This document shows, one piece after another, positions 1 through 7,346 of a DNA stretch of 64,000 nucleotides. Source of the DNA: Streptomyces ardesiacus (lineage in GTDB: Bacteria > Actinomycetota > Actinomycetes > Streptomycetales > Streptomycetaceae); the NCBI RefSeq assembly GCF_003112575.1, contig NZ_BEWC01000008.1:682001-746000 (forward strand), read 5' to 3'. The position numbers and the translations under genes were made by a program. Below the pieces are notes generated by a model. That model saw nothing but the letters and a program-made list of their open reading frames with translations. It searched no databases and was not told the DNA's origin. Position 1 is the first letter of the stretch. The number at the start of each line of letters is the position of its first letter.

Positions 1-929
1 GCCACGGCCGCACCTACTTCCTGGCCACCCGCCTCCTGCCCGCCGACCGCAGGCCCGCCGTGCACGCCCTGTACGGGTTCGCCCGGTGGGCCGACGACAT
101 CGTCGACGACACCGCCGACACCGCCGACACCGCCGACGCCACGCCCGCCGAGCGCGCCGCCGCCCTCGCCCGCCTCGACCGGCTGCTGCGGCACGCGCTC
201 GCCGGGGGCCGTCCCGCCGCCGAGCCCGTGGTGCTGGCCCTGGCCGACACCGCCGCCCGGTACGCCATCGAACCGGCGCACTTCACCGACTTCATGGCCT
301 CGATGCGCGCCGACCTCACCGTCACGGACTACGCCACCTACGCCGACCTGCGCGCCTACATGCACGGCTCGGCCGCGGTCATCGGCCTCCAGATGCTCCC
401 CGTCCTCGGCACCGTGACCTCCCGCGCCCGGGCCGCCCCGCACGCCGCCGCGCTGGGCGTCGCCTTCCAGCTCACCAACTTCCTGCGCGACGTCGGCGAG
501 GACCTGGACCGGGGCCGGGTCTACCTCCCCGCCGACCTGCTGGCCGCGCACGGCGTCCAGCGGGACCTGCTGCTGTGGAGCAGGCGCACCGGCCGCGACG
601 ACCCACGCATCACGGCCGCGCTGCGGGCCGCCGAGGACCTCACCCGGGGCGTCTACCGCGAGGCCGAACCCGGCCTCGCCATGCTCGACCCCGTGGCACG
701 GCCCTGCATCCGCACCGCCTTCCTGCTCTACCGGAACATCCTCGACACCATCGCCGGGAGCGGGTACGCGGTGCTGCACCGGCGCGCGGTGGTGCCCCGC
801 CGGCAGCGCGCGGCCGTCGCCGCCGACGGGCTCGTACGCGTGCTCGCCGCCCGGCTCGGCGCACGCCGCGCCCCCACGCCGACGACCGTGCCGTACGGCG
901 CCGCCCTCGATGCGAAGGAGTCCGGATGA
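1..929 (+). CDS. crtB: Phytoene synthase (CrtB), 5' end outside window
   Basis: Predicted to condense two geranylgeranyl diphosphates into phytoene, the committed step of carotenoid synthesis. The gene enters the window already open: in-frame residues HGRTYFLATRLLP precede the first GTG, so the true start lies upstream and only the N-terminal tip is missing. The first Asp-rich motif reads DDIVDD and the second NFLRDVGEDLDRGRVYLP, as in the squalene/phytoene synthase family. Squalene synthases share these motifs, so phytoene synthase is inferred from overall resemblance and the oxygenase partner. The stop overlaps the next start as ATGA, which indicates translational coupling. Confidence 0.88.
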   Translation, partial: HGRTYFLATRLLPADRRPAVHALYGFARWADDIVDDTADTADTADATPAERAAALARLDRLLRHALAGGRPAAEPVVLALADTAARYAIEPAHFTDFMASMRADLTVTDYATYADLRAYMHGSAAVIGLQMLPVLGTVTSRARAAPHAAALGVAFQLTNFLRDVGEDLDRGRVYLPADLLAAHGVQRDLLLWSRRTGRDDPRITAALRAAEDLTRGVYREAEPGLAMLDPVARPCIRTAFLLYRNILDTIAGSGYAVLHRRAVVPRRQRAAVAADGLVRVLAARLGARRAPTPTTVPYGAALDAKESG

Positions 930-1948
930 GCACGGACGACCGCCCCCGCCGAGGACGCCTCCCCCTGCGGCTGCGGCGCCGTGCGCTCCCCTGGGAGCGG
1001 CAGCGCCCGACGTGGCGCGAGGCCCGCCCCGCCGTCGTCGCCGCGGCCCTCCGGCGCGCCGGGGCCCGCCCCTCGGGCAACTGGTACGTCCTCGGCGCGA
1101 GCACCGGCGTACGGCCCACCCGTCCGCTCTCCGGCACCGTCGCCGGCGTCGAGGTCGTCGTCTGGCGGGACGCGCACGGGCGACTGGTGGGCGGCCCCGG
1201 CGCCTGCCCCCACCTCGGCGCCCCGCTGGCCGACAGCCCGGTGCGGTGCGGCACGCTCGTGTGCCACTGGCACGGACTCGCCCTCGACGGCGCCCCGTTC
1301 GCCGGGTGGGAACCCCTGCCGGTGCACGACGACGGCGTCCTGGTGTGGGTACGGCTGGACACCGTGGGGGAGGAGCCGCCCACCCCGGCGCCCCTCGTGC
1401 CCGCCCGGCCGCCCCGGGAGACGGCCCTGACGTCGGTGTGGCGCGGGGTGGGGACCTGCGAACCCGAGGACGTGGTCGCCAACCGGCTCGACCCGTGGCA
1501 CGGAGCCTGGTTCCACCCGTACTCCTTCGTGGACCTCACCGTCGTCGGGACGCCCGGGCAGCACCTGCGCCCGGACGGGGACGGCGACCGCTTCGTCGTG
1601 GACGTGTCCTTCCGGCTGACCGGCCGCCTGGTCGTCCCCGTCCGGGCCGAGTTCACCGCGCCCGGACCCCGCACCGTCGTCATGCGCATCGCCGAGGGCG
1701 AGGGCACCGGGTCCGTGGTGGAGAGCCACGCCACACCGCTCGGCCCGGGCACGGACGGGCTGCCGCGCACCGCCGTCGTCGAGGCGGTGCTCGCCACCTC
1801 GGACCGCCCCGGCTTCCCCCTGGCCCGCCGTCTGGCACCGGCCCTGCGCCCGCTGATGCGCGCCGCCGCGGGCCGCCTGTGGCGCGACGACCTCGCCTAC
1901 GCCGAACGCCGCGCACATCTGCGCGCCCGCGGCCTCTTCCCCGGCTGA
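926..1948 (+). CDS. Rieske non-heme iron oxygenase-like protein coupled to crtB
   Basis: A 340-residue protein with a Rieske [2Fe-2S] site, C94-x-H96 and C113-x-x-H116, and a later D189-x-x-H192-x4-H197 segment matching the mononuclear iron ligands of Rieske oxygenase alpha subunits. It is therefore more than a ferredoxin-like protein: both redox centres can be read. The start is fixed by the ATGA overlap with crtB and by GAAGGAG six bases upstream. Co-translation with phytoene synthase points to a carotenoid as substrate, perhaps hydroxylation or desaturation; that is inference. A similar protein family accompanies carotenoid genes in other streptomycetes (memory, not checked). No reductase gene is visible beside it. 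Confidence 0.75.
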   Translation: MSTDDRPRRGRLPLRLRRRALPWERQRPTWREARPAVVAAALRRAGARPSGNWYVLGASTGVRPTRPLSGTVAGVEVVVWRDAHGRLVGGPGACPHLGAPLADSPVRCGTLVCHWHGLALDGAPFAGWEPLPVHDDGVLVWVRLDTVGEEPPTPAPLVPARPPRETALTSVWRGVGTCEPEDVVANRLDPWHGAWFHPYSFVDLTVVGTPGQHLRPDGDGDRFVVDVSFRLTGRLVVPVRAEFTAPGPRTVVMRIAEGEGTGSVVESHATPLGPGTDGLPRTAVVEAVLATSDRPGFPLARRLAPALRPLMRAAAGRLWRDDLAYAERRAHLRARGLFPG

Positions 1949-1964
1949 ACGGAGCGGCACCGCC

Positions 1965-2456
1965 ATGCAGACCTTCCTTCCGCACCCCGGTTTCCGGGAC
2001 TCGGCACTGGCCCTGGACCGGCGGCGCCTCGGCAAACAGCGGGTGGAGGCCCTCCAGGTGCTGCGCGGCCTCACGGTCCCCGGCTACGGCTGGCGCCGGC
2101 ACCCGGCGGTGCGGATGTGGACCGGCTACGAGGAAGCGCTCGTCCGCTACGGTCTCGACGTCTGCCGGGTCTGGCGGGAGCGGGGCCACCAGGACAGTTG
2201 CGCGGCCTCACTCGTCGCGGGGCTCGCCGAGCGCCGCCCGGGCGAGCCGGTGCGGGAGCAGGCGGAGCTGGCCGCCGCGGGAGAACTGCCGCCCTGGCTC
2301 GGCGACGAGGCCTTCCACCGCAGCCACCGCTCGGCGCTGGTGCGCAAGGAGCCGGAGGTGTACGCCGAACAGTTCCCCGGGGTCCCCGACGACCTGCCGT
2401 ACGTCTGGCCGGCCTCGGACCGGGAGCGCGGGGAAGCGGACGACGGCGCCCCCTAG
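1965..2456 (+). CDS. MSMEG_6728-like / pyrimidine-dimer glycosylase-fold protein
   Basis: A 163-residue protein that resembles the actinobacterial MSMEG_6728 family, related in fold to T4 endonuclease V (pyrimidine dimer DNA glycosylase). Supporting features are the N-terminal FLPHPGFRDSALALDRRRLG segment, where these proteins carry a conserved Asp-x-x-Arg-Leu-Gly pattern, a middle HPAVRMW stretch, and a C-terminal FHRSHRSALVRK segment. Activity on DNA is unproven for the family. It lies 16 bases after the Rieske gene and could be read from the same transcript, but no functional link with carotenoids is apparent. Confidence 0.6.
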   Translation: MQTFLPHPGFRDSALALDRRRLGKQRVEALQVLRGLTVPGYGWRRHPAVRMWTGYEEALVRYGLDVCRVWRERGHQDSCAASLVAGLAERRPGEPVREQAELAAAGELPPWLGDEAFHRSHRSALVRKEPEVYAEQFPGVPDDLPYVWPASDRERGEADDGAP

Positions 2457-2539
2457 GGGCTCCGCGCCGCGATTGGTCCCCGACGGTGCCCGCGAAGTGG
2501 ACCCCGTGGCGGGCCGCCGCCCTCCCTAGCGTCGTGCGC

Positions 2540-3478
2540 ATGAACGCCACCACCACGCGCGGGGCCCTGCTCGCCGCGCTCGCCTGTGTCCTCGTCGGAG
2601 GATCCTTCACCGCCAACAGCCTGCTCGGCGACTACCCGTACGCGGGCGGCCAGTTCCTGCGCTACGGCCTGGCCTTCCTGCTGCTCCTCCCGCTGGCCGG
2701 CCCCGGCGCGGCAGCCCGGCTGCGCGCGCTCGGCGCCGGCCGCTGGGTGCGCCTCGCGCTGCTCGCGGCCGTGGGCATGGTCGGCTTCAACCTGGCCGTC
2801 CTCGCCGCGGAACGCACGGCGGAACCCGCGGTACCCGGCGTCCTCGTCGGCTGCGCGCCCGTGGTCGTCGCCGTCGTCGTGCCCCTCCTGGAGGGGCGCC
2901 GGCCGCAGCGGGTCGTCCTGTACGGGTCCCTGTTCGTGGCCCTGGGAGCCTTCACCGTCCAGGGCTGGGGACGCACCGACGGCGCGGGCCTCGCCTTCTC
3001 GGTGTGCGCGCTGGCCGGGGAGGTCGGCTTCGCCGTGCTCGCCGTGCCCGTACTGCGGCCCCTGGGCCCGCGGCTGCTGTCCACCGTGGTGTGCGGCGTC
3101 GCGGCGGCCGAGTCGGCCCTGGCGGGCGTCCTGGCCGACGGGAGCGGGTGGCTGCGCCGTCCGGACGCGGTGGAGACGGGCGCGCTGCTGTGGCAGGCGG
3201 TGGTGGTCACCGTCGTCGGGTTCGTGTGCTGGTACATGGGCATGCAGCGGATCGGCGCCGAGCGCGCCACCCTGTTCTCCGGGCTGATCCCGGTCGCCGC
3301 CGCCGGTACCGCACCGCTGGTCGGCACGGGCTCCTACGGCCTCGCCCAGGCGGTGGGCAGCGCCCTGGTCTTCGCCGGAGTGGCCGTGGGGTCGGGCGCG
3401 TCGCCCCGCTTCGCGCGCGGACGACGGCCGGCGGTGGTGCGTCAGGGCGCCTTCGAGCGGTCCTTGGAGAAGCTGTAG
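2540..3478 (+). CDS. EamA/DMT-family membrane exporter
   Basis: A 312-residue inner-membrane protein with about ten hydrophobic segments arranged as two EamA repeats, the drug/metabolite transporter layout. The substrate cannot be told from sequence; relatives export amino acids, nucleosides or metabolites. The ATG follows an 80-base gap that may hold its own promoter. The last 37 bases overlap the 3' end of the convergent transporter on the other strand, so no room is left for a conventional terminator between them. Confidence 0.8.
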   Translation: MNATTTRGALLAALACVLVGGSFTANSLLGDYPYAGGQFLRYGLAFLLLLPLAGPGAAARLRALGAGRWVRLALLAAVGMVGFNLAVLAAERTAEPAVPGVLVGCAPVVVAVVVPLLEGRRPQRVVLYGSLFVALGAFTVQGWGRTDGAGLAFSVCALAGEVGFAVLAVPVLRPLGPRLLSTVVCGVAAAESALAGVLADGSGWLRRPDAVETGALLWQAVVVTVVGFVCWYMGMQRIGAERATLFSGLIPVAAAGTAPLVGTGSYGLAQAVGSALVFAGVAVGSGASPRFARGRRPAVVRQGAFERSLEKL

Positions 3479-4980
3479 AGGTCCTTCGAGGTCGTGATGA
3501 GCTCACGCTGCTCCTGCGGGGAGCCGACCATGGGCTGCGAGCCGTGCAGCGGCACCTGGGCGCTCTCCGGCAGGAACTTCACGGCCACCAGCCCGATGGC
3601 GCCGGCCACCATCAGGTAGTACGCCGGCATCAGGTCGTCGCCGGTGATGCTCACCAGCGCCTCGGTGACCAGCGGCGTGGTGCCCCCGAAGGCGGCGACG
3701 GCGAAGTTGAAGCCGATGGCCATCGCGGCGTAGCGCACGGCGGTGGGGAACAGCGCCGGCAGTGTGGCGGCGCTGGGCGCGGCGAAGCAGGCCAGCAGGG
3801 TGGACAGCAGCAGTACCCCGAGCACCGGCGCCCAGATGCCGTCCGCCTTCAGCAGCAGGAACGCCGGAACGGCGAGGACGATCATCGCCGCCGCGCCGCC
3901 CGCGTACAGCGGGCGGCGGCCGACGTGGTCGCTGAGCCGGCCGAGGAAGGTGATCAGCAGCACGATCCACACCATCCCCATCAGCACCAGCACGTCCGCG
4001 AACCCGCTGGAACGGTTCAGGGTCTCCGTCTGGTACGTCGGCAGATAGCCCGTCACCATGTAGTTGGTGACGTTGTAGAGCAGCACCAGGCCCATGCAGA
4101 TCAGCAGCGGGCGCCAGTGCTCGCGCACGATCGTCTTGAACTCGCTGCCCGCCGACTCCTGGGCCAGGCCCTTCTCGTGCTCGTCGAGCTGCTGCTGGAA
4201 GGCGGGGGACTCCTCCAGCTTGAGCCGCATGTACAGGCCGATGACGCCGAGCGGACCGGCGATCAGGAACGGCAGCCGCCAGCCCCAGGCGAGCATCTGC
4301 TCGTCGGACAGGGACAGGTTCAGCACGGTGACCAGCGCCGAGCCCAGGGCGTAGCCGACGAAGGTGCCGAAGTCGAGCCAACTGGAGAGGAAGCCGCGCC
4401 GCCGGTCGGGTGAGTACTCGGCGACGAAGGTGGTCGCGCCCCCGTACTCGCCGCCGGTGGAGAAGCCCTGGACCATCCGGGCGAGCAGCAGCAGGACCGG
4501 GGCGGCGATGCCGATGGTCGCGTAGCTGGGGATGAGGCCGATGGCGAAGGTGCCCAGCGCCATCATGATCATGGTCGTGGCGAGCACCTTCTGCCGTCCG
4601 ACGCGGTCCCCGAGCGGGCCGAAGAACAGGCCGCCGAGCGGGCGTACGACGAACGCCGCGGCGAAGGTGGCGAAGGAGGAGATCACCTGGGCCGCCGGGG
4701 AGGCGCCCGGGAAGAACACCTTGCCGAGGGTGGCCGCCAGATAGCTGTAGACGCCGAAGTCGAACCACTCCATGCAGTTGCCGAGCGCGGAGGCCCCGAC
4801 CGCGCGCTTGAGCAGCGGTCCCTCGACGACCTGGACGTCCTCCTCGCGAAAGGCCCGCTTGGTACGGCGGAGCCGGCGGGCCAGCTCCTCGCGGACCTGC
4901 CGCGGCAGGCGCGCGACCGTACTCGGCATCTTCGCCCCGCTCCGGGGACCGGACCCGCCGTCGGGCTTCGCGTCGGCCAC
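3442..4980 (-). CDS. MFS metabolite:H+ symporter, ProP/shikimate-type
   Basis: A 512-residue twelve-helix major facilitator of the metabolite:H+ symporter family, which imports proline, glycine betaine, citrate, alpha-ketoglutarate or shikimate. Signs are the NCMEWFDFGVYSYLA first helix, the GPLGDRVGRQK loop 2-3 motif, the RMVQGFSTGGEYGG helix 4-5 motif and the LGRLSDHVGRRP repeat of the loop motif. The GTG chosen has AGGAAGG seven bases upstream; an ATG 17 codons further in and longer starts are possible. A charged N-terminal arm of about 60 residues precedes the first helix. Exact substrate unknown. Confidence 0.85.
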   Translation of the reverse strand: MADAKPDGGSGPRSGAKMPSTVARLPRQVREELARRLRRTKRAFREEDVQVVEGPLLKRAVGASALGNCMEWFDFGVYSYLAATLGKVFFPGASPAAQVISSFATFAAAFVVRPLGGLFFGPLGDRVGRQKVLATTMIMMALGTFAIGLIPSYATIGIAAPVLLLLARMVQGFSTGGEYGGATTFVAEYSPDRRRGFLSSWLDFGTFVGYALGSALVTVLNLSLSDEQMLAWGWRLPFLIAGPLGVIGLYMRLKLEESPAFQQQLDEHEKGLAQESAGSEFKTIVREHWRPLLICMGLVLLYNVTNYMVTGYLPTYQTETLNRSSGFADVLVLMGMVWIVLLITFLGRLSDHVGRRPLYAGGAAAMIVLAVPAFLLLKADGIWAPVLGVLLLSTLLACFAAPSAATLPALFPTAVRYAAMAIGFNFAVAAFGGTTPLVTEALVSITGDDLMPAYYLMVAGAIGLVAVKFLPESAQVPLHGSQPMVGSPQEQRELITTSKDLYSFSKDRSKAP

Positions 4981-5058
4981 GCCGCTGCCTTCCTGTCGCT
5001 CCGTCACAGTTCGCCTGAGTGAATTCTGTGCCGCAACCCGCGACCGGCGCATGCCGGA

Positions 5059-5097
5059 GCCGCTGCCCGGGGCGGCGCGGACGGCCCGGGCAGCGGC
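5059..5097 (-). terminator. Hairpin terminator after the secreted lipase gene
   Basis: Perfect 13-base inverted repeat (GCCGCTGCCCGGG and its complement) with a 13-base loop, starting 14 bases beyond the lipase stop. There is no U-tract, as is usual for Streptomyces terminators. Confidence 0.65.
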
Positions 5098-5110
5098 GCG
5101 ACGGTACGGC

Positions 5111-6445
5111 TCAGGGCTGGACCGGCATGCTCCAGCAGTTGGAGCCGGCCGCTTTGCCGGAGAGCCGGTCGGTGAGCCAGGAGATGGCGTTGCCCTGGTC
5201 GGCGAGCAACGGGGCGAAGTGGTTGAGCAGGCCGCTGCCCACGCCCGGCAGGACCACGGGGACGTAGGTGACCTTCCCGCCCTTGTCGCACCAGTCGACC
5301 GCCAGCCGGCGGGCCTGGCCGTGGGGGACCAGGTCGTCGCCGGTGCCGGTGGCCACGCGGACCGGCCCCGCGGGCCTGAGCGCGCCGATGCGCTGCTTGG
5401 CCAGGAAGTCCTGGAGCGCGGGCTCGGCCCGGATGATGTCGCTCAGCGACTGCCCCGTCCTCGTCCACTCCTTGCTGCTCTTGCCGCCGTAACCGAAGAG
5501 CGCGTCGCCCACGCACATGGTCGACAGGTCCTTCAGCGCCTTCTCGCCCGCCTCGTTGACGTACCGCTCGGCGATGGGCCGCAGGGCGGGCTCGGTCTGC
5601 AGGAAGCCGTTGAGCGACCAGCCCAGCGCGCCCGCCAGGTCGCTGCCGTCGATCGCCTTCGTCACCTCCGTCAGGTCGGCGGGCGGTGCCCCCGCGTAGG
5701 TGCCGGCCAGTTCGACGTCGGGGGCGTAGGAGGGCTGCAGTTCGGCCGCGGCCGCCGTGGCGCCGCCGCCCTGGCTGTAGCCGAACAGCCCCACCCGGGA
5801 GGCGGAGGTGACGGACGCCTGGTCGAGGGAGCGCGCGGCGCGTACGGCGTCCAGCACGGCGTGGGCCCCGTCGACGCGGTTGACATAGGTGTGCAGCCGG
5901 TCGGTGGTGCCGAGGCCGACGTAGTCGGTGACCACGACGGCCACGCCGCGCAGCAGCAGCCGGTAGACCGACAGGTCCTCGTAACCGACGGAGACCGTCT
6001 GGCCGTTGAGTCGCAGCGGGTGCTCCAGGGCCATGGAGGCGGCGCACTGGTCGCCCTGTCCCATGGTGCCGGGCGCCACGGCGACCAGGGGGCGCGGTCC
6101 GTCGCCGCGCCACTTCGCGGCCGGTTCGATGTAGGCGCCGGTGACCGCCACCGCCTCGCCGTTCGCGTCGGTGGACTTGTACATCAGCCGGGTCGCCCGG
6201 CCGGGGAGCGGACCGTCGATGCCGGGCAGGCTCAGCGCCAGGGGCAGCGGTTCGCTGCGGATCAGCGTGCCGTCGGTGCCCGGGAGTTCGGACGGCGGGG
6301 TGTAGAAGGCCGGTATCTCGACGCCGCGGGACGTCGTGGTAGCACCGCCGGCCGCGCCGTCGGCCGCGACGGCCGGGACGGCCTGGGCACCGAGGGCGAG
6401 CGCGGCGGCGATCGCCACGGCGAACATGCGGGGACGTGGGGGCAT
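5111..6445 (-). CDS. Secreted lipase, LIP (secretory lipase) family
   Basis: A 444-residue extracellular esterase or triacylglycerol lipase of the alpha/beta-hydrolase fold. Residues 1-28 form a signal peptide (basic start, hydrophobic core, AVPAVAA cleavage region). The nucleophile elbow is GYSQGG with Ser224; the probable acid is Asp370 or Asp371 in GTGDDLVP and the base His409 in GLLNHFAP. The ATG has AGGAGG six bases upstream, which decides it over longer readings. It stands alone between its own terminator and a 5' region holding two near-identical TTAC-N6-GTAA palindromes, so it is probably under a dedicated repressor encoded elsewhere. Confidence 0.85.
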   Translation of the reverse strand: MPPRPRMFAVAIAAALALGAQAVPAVAADGAAGGATTTSRGVEIPAFYTPPSELPGTDGTLIRSEPLPLALSLPGIDGPLPGRATRLMYKSTDANGEAVAVTGAYIEPAAKWRGDGPRPLVAVAPGTMGQGDQCAASMALEHPLRLNGQTVSVGYEDLSVYRLLLRGVAVVVTDYVGLGTTDRLHTYVNRVDGAHAVLDAVRAARSLDQASVTSASRVGLFGYSQGGGATAAAAELQPSYAPDVELAGTYAGAPPADLTEVTKAIDGSDLAGALGWSLNGFLQTEPALRPIAERYVNEAGEKALKDLSTMCVGDALFGYGGKSSKEWTRTGQSLSDIIRAEPALQDFLAKQRIGALRPAGPVRVATGTGDDLVPHGQARRLAVDWCDKGGKVTYVPVVLPGVGSGLLNHFAPLLADQGNAISWLTDRLSGKAAGSNCWSMPVQP

Positions 6446-6525
6446 GGCGAACCTCCTGGGGAAGGGCCGGATCCGTCGTCCGCGGTCCCGTGGGCCAGGA
6501 CCGTGGTCGAGCTGCTCCTGTGGGG

Positions 6526-6539
6526 TTACTGGACCGTAA
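6526..6539. promoter_or_regulatory. TTAC-N6-GTAA palindrome, operator candidate 1
   Basis: TTACTGGACCGTAA, with flanking bases extending the dyad to GGTTAC-N6-GTAACC. It lies 81-94 bases upstream of the lipase ATG. Its reverse complement matches the second copy at 13 of 14 positions. The form suits a TetR-type repressor, but the protein is not in the window. Confidence 0.5.
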
Positions 6540-6573
6540 CCGGCCGGGGTTACCAGGGGTAGCACCGTGCTCA

Positions 6574-6587
6574 TTACGGTTCAGTAA
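6574..6587. promoter_or_regulatory. TTAC-N6-GTAA palindrome, operator candidate 2
   Basis: TTACGGTTCAGTAA, the inverted near-copy of the site 48 bases away. The pair brackets the probable lipase promoter region. Confidence 0.5.
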
Positions 6588-6624
6588 CTTGACGCGCTGT
6601 CTAACAAGCACGGTCGGATCCCAC

Positions 6625-6668
6625 GCTGCCCGGCACACGCTGCGCTGCCCGGCATGTGCTGCCCGGCA
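6625..6668. repeat. Three direct copies of GCTGCCCGGCA
   Basis: Exact 11-base direct repeats begin at 6625, 6644 and 6658, in the gap between the lipase promoter and the end of the exonuclease gene. The unequal spacing (19 and 14 bases) argues against simple slippage. They could be a binding array or untranslated-region filler. Confidence 0.5.
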
Positions 6669-6671
6669 AGC

Positions 6672-6691
6672 GCCGTCCGCCGGGCGACGGC
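6672..6691 (-). terminator. Weak hairpin after the exonuclease gene
   Basis: GCCGTC and GACGGC arms around an eight-base GC-rich loop, immediately past the exonuclease stop. The stem is short, so this call is tentative. Confidence 0.3.
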
Positions 6692-6694
6692 CCC

Positions 6695-7309
6695 TCAGGA
6701 GCGCGGCCACGCCCCCCGGTCCGCCAGCCAGAGCACCAGCGCGGCGATGTTCCAGGCGTCGTCCACCCCTCGGTGGTGCCGCCCCTCCAGGGGCAGTCCG
6801 GCGATCTCCAGCGCACGCGCCATGCCGGGACGCCTGCGCAGCCCGTGGGCCTCGGTGAAGACCGCCTTGGCGTTGGTGTGCACGCGCTCGGCCGGCCGGC
6901 CGAAGGGATGGGCGACCCCGTCCGCCGCGCACTGGCGGACGAACTGCCTGCGGTCGTAGTCGCCCCAGCTCGCCCACGGCCGCACGCCCGCGCCGTGGTC
7001 GCGCACCAGCGTGTCGCAGGCCCGGGCGAGGCTCACGCCCCGGTCGGCCTCGGCCGGGGTGATGCCGGTCAGCCCGGTGCAGAACGCGCTGACTCGGGAG
7101 CGGGCGGGCCGCACCAGGATCCGGTGCCGGGCCACCCGCTCCCGGGCGTCGAGGTCCACCACGGCGAGCCCGATCTCGATGATCTCGCTCACCGCGCCGG
7201 GCGGCGGCTGACCGTCCCAGCAGGTGGCCTCCAGATCGATGACGTTCAGCAGGCCCGCGTGGCCCCCGTCCGCGTCGCGCAGGTCCATGGCGGCACCGTA
7301 CGGGGCCAC
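6695..7309 (-). CDS. DEDDh 3'-5' exonuclease domain protein
   Basis: A 204-residue single-domain RNase T/DNA polymerase III epsilon-type exonuclease. Motif I is VIDLEATCW (Asp and Glu metal ligands), motif II lies in SWGDYDRRQF, and motif III is HRGVDDAWN with the His-x4-Asp spacing of the DEDDh class. It resembles the ERI1/KapD-like stand-alone exonucleases that trim RNA or DNA 3' ends. The GTG start is uncertain: an ATG seven codons inside gives MDLRDADG and has an equally weak ribosome site. The gene begins 38 bases after the siderophore permease stop and may share its transcript. Confidence 0.75.
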   Translation of the reverse strand: MAPYGAAMDLRDADGGHAGLLNVIDLEATCWDGQPPPGAVSEIIEIGLAVVDLDARERVARHRILVRPARSRVSAFCTGLTGITPAEADRGVSLARACDTLVRDHGAGVRPWASWGDYDRRQFVRQCAADGVAHPFGRPAERVHTNAKAVFTEAHGLRRRPGMARALEIAGLPLEGRHHRGVDDAWNIAALVLWLADRGAWPRS

Positions 7310-7346
7310 GGATCCGCGAGCACCCGGGTTTCCCCCGCGAAGTCGG

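Noticed and set aside
5004..6977. A 657-residue minus-strand frame over the lipase
   Set aside because: Out of frame with the lipase, which has signal peptide, ribosome site and catalytic motifs.
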